Assembly (NCBI GenBank): GCA_036839975.1
Contig: DAISVU010000002.1
Coordinates: forward strand, 1 to 64,000
Reading direction: 5' to 3'
DNA length: 64,000 nucleotides
Source of the DNA: RGIG7111 sp036839975
GTDB taxonomy: Bacteria; Bacillota; Clostridia; Peptostreptococcales; Anaerovoracaceae
Below, piece after piece: positions 23,936-31,323 of this stretch (the stretch's first letter is position 1; each line of letters begins with the position of its first letter). The notes under the pieces were generated by a model. The model was not told the origin of the DNA, did not search any database, and saw nothing but the letters and a program-made list of their open reading frames with translations. Made by a program: the position numbers and the translations under genes.

Positions 23936-24880
23936 ATGATTAAAACAGATTTATGTGATCTTTTAGGAATCGAATACCCTGTACTGCAAGGCGGAATGGC
24001 ATGGATTGCGGACGGAAAACTTGCTGCTGCTGTTTCGGAAGGCGGCGGTCTTGGAATAATTGCTGCAGGTAATGCTCCCGCCGATTATGTAAAGGAACAG
24101 ATAAAGATCGCAAAAGAGCTTACGGATAAACCGTTCGGCGTAAATATTATGCTTTTAAGTCCATTTGCGGATGAAATTGCAAAATTGGTGAGTGAAGAGA
24201 AGATAAGTGTTGTAACCACCGGCGCAGGCAATCCTTCCAGGTACATGAAGATGTGGACCGAGGCCGGGATCAAGGTGATACCTGTAGTATCTTCGGTGGC
24301 AATGACGAAACTGGTAACAAGAGCAGGCGCTTTTGCTGTAATAGCGGAAGGCGGCGAAAGCGGCGGACACGTAGGTGAACTTACTACCATGGTCCTTGTA
24401 CCGCAGGTGTGTGATGCAACAGATCTGCCTGTTATAGCAGCAGGCGGGATCGCTGACGGCAGAGGTGTGTCTGCTGCATTGATGCTGGGTGCGAGCGGTG
24501 TGCAGGTGGGTACGAGATTTTTAAGTGCCTTTGAGTGCAGCATACATCCTCTGTATAAAAAAAAGATTATAAAGGCAAAGGATCTGTGCACTATGGTTAC
24601 AGGCAAGAGGCTTGGACATCCTGTACGGAGCCTGAGAACCAAATTCGCACGTGAATACAGCAAGGCTGAATTTGGCGGAACAGATGATGAATCACTTGAA
24701 GCAATGGGTACAGGTGCATTGCGGAAAGCGGTCATTGAAGGCGACCTTGAAAGCGGCTGCTTCTTATCGGGCCAGTCGGCAGCGATGGTTAAAAAAGAAC
24801 AGCCTGCAGCAGAGATAGTCAGAGAACTTATTGAAGAGGCCGAACCTGTTTTGAAAGGAGCTTGCAAATGGGTAAAATAG
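23936..24880 (+). CDS. fabK: Enoyl-ACP reductase II (FabK)
   Basis: The 314-residue FMN enzyme of the nitronate monooxygenase/FabK family reduces trans-2-enoyl-ACP, the last step of each elongation cycle. It begins with LLGIEYPVLQGGMAWIA, has the AEGGESGGHVGE loop with the catalytic-region histidine, then AAGGIADGRG and GVQVGTRFL phosphate-binding strands. FabK in place of FabI is typical of Clostridia and streptococci. It sits between acpP and fabD and overlaps fabD by 13 bases. Confidence 0.94.
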   Translation: MIKTDLCDLLGIEYPVLQGGMAWIADGKLAAAVSEGGGLGIIAAGNAPADYVKEQIKIAKELTDKPFGVNIMLLSPFADEIAKLVSEEKISVVTTGAGNPSRYMKMWTEAGIKVIPVVSSVAMTKLVTRAGAFAVIAEGGESGGHVGELTTMVLVPQVCDATDLPVIAAGGIADGRGVSAALMLGASGVQVGTRFLSAFECSIHPLYKKKIIKAKDLCTMVTGKRLGHPVRSLRTKFAREYSKAEFGGTDDESLEAMGTGALRKAVIEGDLESGCFLSGQSAAMVKKEQPAAEIVRELIEEAEPVLKGACKWVK

Positions 24881-25764
24881 CTATAGTTTTTCCGGGCCAG
24901 GGTGCGCAGTACAAAGGCATGGGACTGGAAACTGCAAAGAATTCAAGCGCGGCATCTGAATTGTTTGAAAAACTGGATGGTATACGTCCGGGTACTTCAA
25001 AGCAGTGCTTTGAAGGAACAGATGAGGAACTCAAAGAAACGAAAAATACTCAGCCGTGTATTTTTGCGGTGGAGATGGCAACGGCTGCAGCGCTCAGAGA
25101 AAAAGGAATCGAGGCGCAGATGGCTGCCGGCTTTTCTCTGGGTGAGCTTTCCGCGCTTACATATATGGATGTATTTTCGCTTGAAGACGGCTTCAGACTG
25201 GTATGTGAAAGAGGAAAGCTTATGCAGGAGGCGTCAGGAAAGGCTGATACATTTATGGCAGCCGTACTTAAGCTTTCGGCAGAGGAGACCGAAAAGATAT
25301 GCGGCGCATTCAACAAGATATATTCTGTAAACTATAACTGCCCGGGGCAGATATCGGTTGCGGGAGCAAAAAATGAAATGAGAGACTTCATGAAGGCTGT
25401 AAAAGATGCCGGCGGAAGAGCACTGCCTTTAAAGGTGAGCGGTGCATTCCATTCTCCCTACATGACATCCGCATCCGAGGCCTTTGGGGAACTGCTTATC
25501 AATAAGGATGTCGGTACACCGTCCGGCATCCTGTATTCTAATATGACAGGCGATGTGTACCCTGATAATATAAGGGAAACGCTTGCAGGACAGATCTGTT
25601 CCCCTGTCAGATGGGAGAATATTATACGCAGCATGATCAGGAAAGGTGCTGATACGTTTATTGAAGCAGGCCCCGGCAGTGTACTGAGCGGGTTCATCAA
25701 AAAGACAGACAGCTCGGTCAAAGTATACGGCGAGTCGGATATTGCAAGCCTCAAAAAGCTGTAA
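24868..25764 (+). CDS. fabD: Malonyl-CoA:ACP transacylase
   Basis: The protein of about 298 residues transfers malonyl from CoA to ACP. Visible motifs are the N-terminal FPGQGAQYKGMG, the nucleophile elbow GFSLGELSAL with the catalytic serine near residue 90, and GAFHSPYM with the catalytic histidine. AAAGGAG lies 7 bases before ATG 24868, inside the end of fabK, so the two are translationally coupled. It supplies malonyl-ACP from the malonyl-CoA made by the Acc subunits encoded downstream. Confidence 0.95.
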   Translation: MGKIAIVFPGQGAQYKGMGLETAKNSSAASELFEKLDGIRPGTSKQCFEGTDEELKETKNTQPCIFAVEMATAAALREKGIEAQMAAGFSLGELSALTYMDVFSLEDGFRLVCERGKLMQEASGKADTFMAAVLKLSAEETEKICGAFNKIYSVNYNCPGQISVAGAKNEMRDFMKAVKDAGGRALPLKVSGAFHSPYMTSASEAFGELLINKDVGTPSGILYSNMTGDVYPDNIRETLAGQICSPVRWENIIRSMIRKGADTFIEAGPGSVLSGFIKKTDSSVKVYGESDIASLKKL

Positions 25765-25777
25765 AGGAGGACTACTT

Positions 25778-26512
25778 ATGATTGAAGGAAAAGTGGCGGT
25801 AGTTACCGGAGGTTCGCGCGGAATGGGCGCAATTATCGCTGAAAAGCTTGCGCAGGAGGGTGCGGATGTTGCAGTGATATATGCCGGTAACGAGGAAAAG
25901 GCAAATGCCGTATGCGATAAATGCATAACAGCGAATAATGTAAAGGCCGGGGCATACAAATGCGATGTTGCGGACTTCAAGTCTGTTAAAGAAACCGTTG
26001 CGGCTTTAAAAAAAGACTTCGGAACTGTGGACATACTCATCAACAACGCGGGAGTAACAAGAGACAAGCTTCTGGCCATGATGAAGGAGAGCGAATTTGA
26101 TGAAGTAGTGGACACGAGCCTTAAAGGAGCTTTCAACATGGTTAGGCATTGCTGCGGTCTTATGATAAAAAATAACGGCGGATGCATAATAAATATGAGT
26201 TCTGTTTCCGGTTTGATGGGAAATCCGGGACAGGTAAATTACTCTGCCGCAAAAGCCGGCCTTGTGGGGCTTACCAAATCTGTCGCCAAGGAATTGGCCG
26301 GCAAAAACATAAGGTGCAATGCGGTTGCGCCCGGATTCATAGATACTGATATGACAAAGGAGCTTCTGAAACAGAATCCTGATCTTTTGAACGCTGTGCC
26401 GCTTAAGAGAGCGGGGAGGCCTGAAGATGTCGCAGATGCTGTTATGTTCCTCATTAAGGCGGAATATATTACAGGAGCAGTACTGCGTGTGGACGGCGGA
26501 ATAGCAATGTAG
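25778..26512 (+). CDS. fabG: 3-oxoacyl-ACP reductase
   Basis: The 244-residue short-chain dehydrogenase has the NADPH motif TGGSRGMG near the N-terminus, NNAGVTRD, the catalytic serine in INMSSVSG, the YSAAKAG active site and PGFIDTDM. It reduces 3-oxoacyl-ACP. AAAGGAGG precedes the ATG. The position between fabD and fabF is the usual one. A 155-base gap to fabF follows and holds an inverted-repeat structure. Confidence 0.95.
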   Translation: MIEGKVAVVTGGSRGMGAIIAEKLAQEGADVAVIYAGNEEKANAVCDKCITANNVKAGAYKCDVADFKSVKETVAALKKDFGTVDILINNAGVTRDKLLAMMKESEFDEVVDTSLKGAFNMVRHCCGLMIKNNGGCIINMSSVSGLMGNPGQVNYSAAKAGLVGLTKSVAKELAGKNIRCNAVAPGFIDTDMTKELLKQNPDLLNAVPLKRAGRPEDVADAVMFLIKAEYITGAVLRVDGGIAM

Positions 26513-26538
26513 AGATGAGTTTTGCCCATACGAGGGGC

Positions 26539-26604
26539 ATCCCCCTTTACTGCAGCTAATATGCCGCTGTGTCAGGTTACGAAAAGCCCGGGCGGCAGGG
26601 GGAT
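26539..26604 (+). other. Inverted-repeat structure between fabG and fabF
   Basis: ATCCCCCT (26539-26546) pairs with AGGGGGAT (26597-26604), and directly inside on the 3' side GCGGC (26592-26596) pairs with GCCGC (26563-26567). The 5' side has a 16-nt bulge. No T run follows, so it is more likely a processing or stability element than a terminator. Confidence 0.45.
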
Positions 26605-26667
26605 ATGCCGTATTAAGCGAAATGTTGGCATAAAAGCAGCTTTTTAAGCTGATAAGGAGAAATAGTG

Positions 26668-27912
26668 ATGACAAATGAAGTAAGAAGAGTGGTGATCACA
26701 GGTGTCGGCGCAGTCACACCGCTTGGATTGGATGTTAATACGACATGGAAAAATCTGATAGATGGGAGACACGGCATAGCACCGATAACTCAGTTCGATA
26801 CGACCGATTATAAGGCGAAGCTGGCAGCAGAGGTAAAGAATTTTGATCCGAGAGAATATCTTGATAAATCTGAAACTATGCGTACTGACAGTAACGCTCA
26901 GTTTGCAGTCGCTGCTGCAGATCAGGCGGTTGCTGACAGCGGCATTGCAGGAAAAGTCGTCCCCGAACGCATCGCAGTGTATATCGGTTCAGGAATCGGC
27001 GGTATAAAGACATTTTCAGAAGAATACGATAAGCTTAGAAAAAGAGGACCCAAGAGGGTTTCTCCGTATTTTGTGCCGAAGCTGATAGCAAATATGGCTT
27101 CCGGGATGGTTGCTATAAGGCATGGCTGCAAGGGACCTGCGATACCGACAGTAACTGCATGCGCATCAGGATCAAACGCCATAGGGGAAGCCCTTAGGCT
27201 TATAAGACACGGTTATGCGGATGCTGTGATCTCTGGCGGATGTGAAGCTTCGATAGCGGAAATAGGAGTTGCGGGATTTGTTAATATGCAGGCGCTGACA
27301 GTCTCTGAAGATCCTGACGCGGCATCGTTGCCGTTCGATAAAAGAAGAGGCGGTTTTGTAATCGCTGAAGGCGGTGCGGTGATAATACTTGAAGAATATG
27401 AGCACGCTGTATCAAGAGGCGCTAATATCTATTGTGAAATCTGCGGATATGGATCCACCTGCGATGCATATCACATAACAGCGCCGGAACCTGAAGGAAA
27501 AATGGCTGCATTAACTATGAAGCAGACTATGGATGAGGCCGGATATACAGCTGATGACACAGTATATATAAATGCACACGGAACGGGCACACCTCTTAAC
27601 GATGTGACGGAAACGAAAGCAATCAAAAAGGCTTTCGGTGAAAAAAAGGCTGCAGAAATAAAGATCAGCTCCACAAAATCGATGACGGGGCATATGCTTG
27701 GCGCAGCAGGTGCAATGGAAGCGATAGCTTGTATAAAAGCACTTCAGAAAGAGATATTGCCTCCGACGGTCAATTTAAAGGAGCCCGATCCCGATTGTGA
27801 TCTCGATTATGTTGCCGGCAGCGCAGAAAAATATGATGCAAGCCTTATGCTTTCAAATTCGCTGGGGTTTGGCGGACACAACGCATGTCTTGCACTCAGA
27901 AAGGTGAAGTAA
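26668..27912 (+). CDS. fabF: 3-oxoacyl-ACP synthase II
   Basis: The protein of about 414 residues is a condensing enzyme of the KAS II type. The Cys-His-His triad is complete: Cys in TVTACASGSNAI, His in INAHGTGTPLND, His in SMTGHMLGAAGAME, with the terminal GFGGHNACLAL loop. It elongates acyl-ACP with malonyl-ACP. AAGGAG precedes ATG 26668 (an in-frame GTG is directly before it). It abuts accB with no gap. No fabH, the initiating condensing enzyme, is found in this operon. Confidence 0.96.
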   Translation: MTNEVRRVVITGVGAVTPLGLDVNTTWKNLIDGRHGIAPITQFDTTDYKAKLAAEVKNFDPREYLDKSETMRTDSNAQFAVAAADQAVADSGIAGKVVPERIAVYIGSGIGGIKTFSEEYDKLRKRGPKRVSPYFVPKLIANMASGMVAIRHGCKGPAIPTVTACASGSNAIGEALRLIRHGYADAVISGGCEASIAEIGVAGFVNMQALTVSEDPDAASLPFDKRRGGFVIAEGGAVIILEEYEHAVSRGANIYCEICGYGSTCDAYHITAPEPEGKMAALTMKQTMDEAGYTADDTVYINAHGTGTPLNDVTETKAIKKAFGEKKAAEIKISSTKSMTGHMLGAAGAMEAIACIKALQKEILPPTVNLKEPDPDCDLDYVAGSAEKYDASLMLSNSLGFGGHNACLALRKVK

Positions 27913-28404
27913 ATGGATATTTCCGATATAAGGATATACGCAGAGATAATGCGAGAGTATGGTCTTACGGGTTTTGAGATAAAAAGTGAAAAGGGGCATG
28001 TGAGTTCTGTAAGGATGGAACGCATGAATTGCTCTCAGGATGTCATCGGCGGCAATAAGATGTCTTCCGGATTTAAATTGACAGAGGACAGTCAGGAAAT
28101 TAACGAGAAGGCGTATAAGCAGAATATATCAGATCAGGACTGCAAAGACATCACGGATGAGAATCCGGAAAACATCGTTATCTCTCCAATGGTAGGTGTA
28201 TTCTATGCTTCTGCAGACAAAGAAGGAACACCTTACGTCAAGCCCGGTGACGAGGTCAAAAAAGGCGATGTGATCTGCGTGATCGAAGCGATGAAGCTAA
28301 TGAATGAAATAACGGCGGAAGAGGACTGCACGATTGTGGAAGTCTGTGCTGAAAACGGTCAGATCGTCGAGTTCGGAAGCGTGCTTTTCAAGATAAAAAA
28401 ATAA
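27913..28404 (+). CDS. accB: Biotin carboxyl carrier protein of acetyl-CoA carboxylase
   Basis: The 163-residue protein has the biotinyl domain at its C-terminus with the biotin-accepting lysine in IEAMKLMNEI, and the preceding VISPMVGVFYASADKEGTPYVKPGD loop including the thumb of true BCCPs. The first 90 residues are a less conserved helical and flexible arm. The ATG follows the fabF stop directly. It carries the carboxyl group from AccC to the AccD/AccA carboxyltransferase. Confidence 0.95.
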   Translation: MDISDIRIYAEIMREYGLTGFEIKSEKGHVSSVRMERMNCSQDVIGGNKMSSGFKLTEDSQEINEKAYKQNISDQDCKDITDENPENIVISPMVGVFYASADKEGTPYVKPGDEVKKGDVICVIEAMKLMNEITAEEDCTIVEVCAENGQIVEFGSVLFKIKK

Positions 28405-28487
28405 ACAGATACCAATAATAAAATTTATACGGGAAAAGCAGGTATATCAAAAAAGTATTGGTAAGATCATATGATAAAGAGGTAAAA

Positions 28488-28907
28488 ATGAACAGAGAAG
28501 AGATAAAGAGCATTCTACCGCACAGAGACAGCATGCTGCTTTTGGACGAGGTGACAAGAGAAGGCGATCATGCACACGGCATACTTAAAATAAAAGGAAA
28601 TGAGTGGTTCCTGGACGGTCATTTCCCAGGCGCACCTGTGGTGCCTGGCATGATACAGTGTGAAATACTTGCTCAGTCAACATGTATACTTCTGGCAGAC
28701 AAGATGAAAGAGGATATCGTTCCGATGTACACAGGACTGAACAATGTGAGATTTAAGACCCCTGTATTACCGGGGGATGTTTTTGAGACGAGATGTGAAA
28801 TCACAAGAAGCAAGCATCCGTTTTACTTTGCGAAAGGTGAAGGCTATGTTGACGGGAAGCTGTGCATAAAAGCTGAATTTTCATTTGCCATGACAAAGAG
28901 AAAATAA
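28488..28907 (+). CDS. fabZ: 3-hydroxyacyl-ACP dehydratase
   Basis: The 139-residue hotdog-fold enzyme has ILPHRDSMLLLDEV at the N-terminus and the active-site helix region DGHFPGAPVVPGMIQCE with the catalytic histidine and glutamate. It dehydrates 3-hydroxyacyl-ACP to the enoyl form used by FabK. The ATG at 28488 is placed by AGAGGT 6 bases upstream. The sequence between accB and fabZ (83 bases) shows nothing special. Confidence 0.95.
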   Translation: MNREEIKSILPHRDSMLLLDEVTREGDHAHGILKIKGNEWFLDGHFPGAPVVPGMIQCEILAQSTCILLADKMKEDIVPMYTGLNNVRFKTPVLPGDVFETRCEITRSKHPFYFAKGEGYVDGKLCIKAEFSFAMTKRK

Positions 28908-28928
28908 GGACGGTATGGAGAAGGATCT

Positions 28929-30236
28929 ATGTTTTCGAAGATACTTATAGCGAATAGAGGAGAGATTGCAGTAAGAATAATAAGAGCATGCAAAGAGATG
29001 GGCATAGAAGCTGTAGCTGTGTATTCGGAGACCGATAAAGACGCCTTGCATGTCGCGCTTGCGGATGAAAGTTATTGTATAGGACCGGCACCAGCGGCAG
29101 AGAGCTATCTTGATGAGGACGCACTGATAACTGCGGCAGAAGCTTCAGGGGCACAGGCGATACATCCCGGATATGGCTTTATTTCGGAAAATGCCGGATT
29201 TGCGGCTAAATGCATCGAAAACGGTATAGCATTTATAGGGGCAGAACCCAAAAAGATGGAAATGTTGAGCGATAAGACTGCAATAAAAGATATTATGTCA
29301 GAAGCAGGCCTTGATGCTATACCAGGAAGCGGAGCGCTTTCAGATGTTGAAGATGCTGTAAAAAAAGCTGATGAAATGGGATATCCTGTGATGCTCAAAG
29401 CTGTCTCCGGAGGCGGAGGACGCGGCATCAACAGAATCGCATCAGCACAGGAGATGCGTGATATATTCCCGATAGCAGCAGCGGAGGCGGAAGCGGCGTT
29501 TTCGGACGGTTCTTTATACGTGGAAAAACTGATATATCCGGCAAATCATATAGAAATGCAGATACTGGCGGATGAAGCCGGTAATGCTGTCTGTCTGGGG
29601 GAACGTGACTGTTCTGTCCAGCGGAGACATCAGAAACTGCTCGAGGAATCGCCTTCGCCTGCGGTTTCAGAAGAACTGCGTGGCGAACTCATAAAGAGAT
29701 CGGCGGAAGCGGTAAAAAAGATCGGATATACAGGGGCAGGCACTCTTGAATTTCTGCTTGATAAGGATGGCCGGGCATGGTTCATGGAAATGAATATACG
29801 CCTTCAGGTAGAACACAGTGTGACCGAGATACTTACAAATATTGATATAGTTAAATGGCAGATAAGGACAGCTGCGGGGATAAGTCTTGATTTTTCACAA
29901 GAAGACATATCTATGCGGGGCGCATCGATCGAGTGCCGTATAAATGCAATAAATCCCGGTACGCTGAAGACATTACATTTACCGGGCGGTCCGTTCGTCA
30001 GATTTGATACATACCTTGTTCAGGGTCTCAAGGTTTCATCGCATTATGATCCGCTTATCGGAAAACTGATAGTATTTGCAGGAAGCAGAGAGGAAGCTAT
30101 AAGAAAGATGAAAGCTGCTCTGTGTGAGCTTGTTATAGAAGGCATAGAAACGAATATAGATGAACAGCTTGAAATAGTAAGTGATATGAGATTTATGTCA
30201 GGGGTGTATGACCTTACATTTCTTGAAGGAAGGTGA
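28929..30236 (+). CDS. accC: Biotin carboxylase subunit of acetyl-CoA carboxylase
   Basis: The 435-residue ATP-grasp enzyme carboxylates biotin on AccB. It shows KILIANRGEIAVRIIRAC at the start, HPGYGFISEN, the glycine-rich loop KAVSGGGGRGI, ERDCSVQRRHQKLLEE, and the catalytic-site region MEMNIRLQVEHSVTE. Length is slightly below the usual 445-450. It overlaps accD by 4 bases (GTGA). Confidence 0.95.
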   Translation: MFSKILIANRGEIAVRIIRACKEMGIEAVAVYSETDKDALHVALADESYCIGPAPAAESYLDEDALITAAEASGAQAIHPGYGFISENAGFAAKCIENGIAFIGAEPKKMEMLSDKTAIKDIMSEAGLDAIPGSGALSDVEDAVKKADEMGYPVMLKAVSGGGGRGINRIASAQEMRDIFPIAAAEAEAAFSDGSLYVEKLIYPANHIEMQILADEAGNAVCLGERDCSVQRRHQKLLEESPSPAVSEELRGELIKRSAEAVKKIGYTGAGTLEFLLDKDGRAWFMEMNIRLQVEHSVTEILTNIDIVKWQIRTAAGISLDFSQEDISMRGASIECRINAINPGTLKTLHLPGGPFVRFDTYLVQGLKVSSHYDPLIGKLIVFAGSREEAIRKMKAALCELVIEGIETNIDEQLEIVSDMRFMSGVYDLTFLEGR

Positions 30237-31141
30237 ACAAAGTGGCTTTTTTGAATTTCAGACGTGTACCGAAGAACGAATTGGAAAGGGGCGGCAGAAA
30301 TGCTGCGAACACAAAAAATACATGGACGCGTAATTCAAATATCGGGGAAGCCGATGCGGAGCCGGGAAAATTGTGCCCGGACTGCCGGAAAAATATACCA
30401 CTGAGCCGTCTTTGGGGCAATCAGAGCATTTGCCAATGCGGCCATCACTTCAGGATGTCTGCGAGGGACAGGATCGATATACTCGTCGATAAAGGCTCTT
30501 TTAGAGAGCTTTTCCCCGACGTCAATGCGGCTGATCCCTTGAGTTTCCCGGGCTATCAGGACAAATTGGAAATCATGCGTTCAAAAAGCAGCGAAAATGA
30601 AGCCGTGATCTGCGGGACGGCAAAGATAAAAAAACATGAATGCTGTCTTTTTATAATGGAGCCGAATTTTATGATGGGAAGTATGGGGAGCGCAGTAGGA
30701 GAGAAGATAACGAGGGTATTTGAATATGCTTCGGAAAACAGACTGTCTGTAGTAGGCTTCGCAGTCTCGGGCGGAGCCAGAATGCAGGAGGGGATGCTGT
30801 CGCTTATGCAGATGGCAAAGACGTCCGCGGCAGTCAAAAAACATTCAGATGCGGGACTTTTTTATCTTTCAGTGTTGACGGATCCGACGACGGGAGGCGT
30901 GACGGCGAGCTTTGCGCTTTTGGGCGATATCGTTATTGCAGAGCCGGGGGCAACAATAGGCTTTGCGGGTGCCCGGGTAATAGAACAGACGACCAGAAAA
31001 TCGCTACCTAAAGGATTTCAAAAGTCGGAATTTATGCTTGAACACGGGTTTGTAGATGCGGTAATTCCAAGGAATAGACATCGTGCGGCAATTGCAAATT
31101 TATTAAGAGTGCATGAAGCGGCATATGTCAGCGAAGATTAG
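30233..31141 (+). CDS. accD: Acetyl-CoA carboxylase carboxyltransferase subunit beta
   Basis: The 302-residue protein has the crotonase-like carboxyltransferase core (FAVSGGARMQEGMLSLMQM, LTDPTTGGVTASFA, EPGATIGFAGARVIEQT) after an N-terminal zinc ribbon. The ribbon reads CPDC ... ICQCGHH: the second cysteine pair is C-x-C rather than the usual C-x2-C, as if one residue were lost. GTG start overlapping accC, with AAGGAAG upstream. It pairs with the AccA domain encoded next, after a 182-base gap that has only a small hairpin GGCGT/ACGCC at 31152-31165. Confidence 0.94.
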   Translation: MNKVAFLNFRRVPKNELERGGRNAANTKNTWTRNSNIGEADAEPGKLCPDCRKNIPLSRLWGNQSICQCGHHFRMSARDRIDILVDKGSFRELFPDVNAADPLSFPGYQDKLEIMRSKSSENEAVICGTAKIKKHECCLFIMEPNFMMGSMGSAVGEKITRVFEYASENRLSVVGFAVSGGARMQEGMLSLMQMAKTSAAVKKHSDAGLFYLSVLTDPTTGGVTASFALLGDIVIAEPGATIGFAGARVIEQTTRKSLPKGFQKSEFMLEHGFVDAVIPRNRHRAAIANLLRVHEAAYVSED

Positions 31142-31323
31142 ACTGATGTATGGCGTCCATACGCCGAAACAAAGGCACAGTGCAGTAAGTGCCTTCCGTC
31201 AGCGAGGTTGAAACAGACACATATGACTGCAGGCAGGGTGATTGCGGCAGTAAGTGACACATAAAGTGATTATGACAGAATAGGGCGATACAGATATATC
31301 GGTTTTCAGTAGGGGACTTAATA

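Noticed and set aside
24085..24867. 260-codon open frame on the minus strand opposite fabK
   Set aside because: It is the antisense shadow of a gene with full family motifs; no ribosome binding site and no recognisable product.
25429..26674. Two minus-strand frames of 252 and 222 codons opposite fabD and fabG
   Set aside because: Antisense shadows of recognised genes; translations show no family motif.
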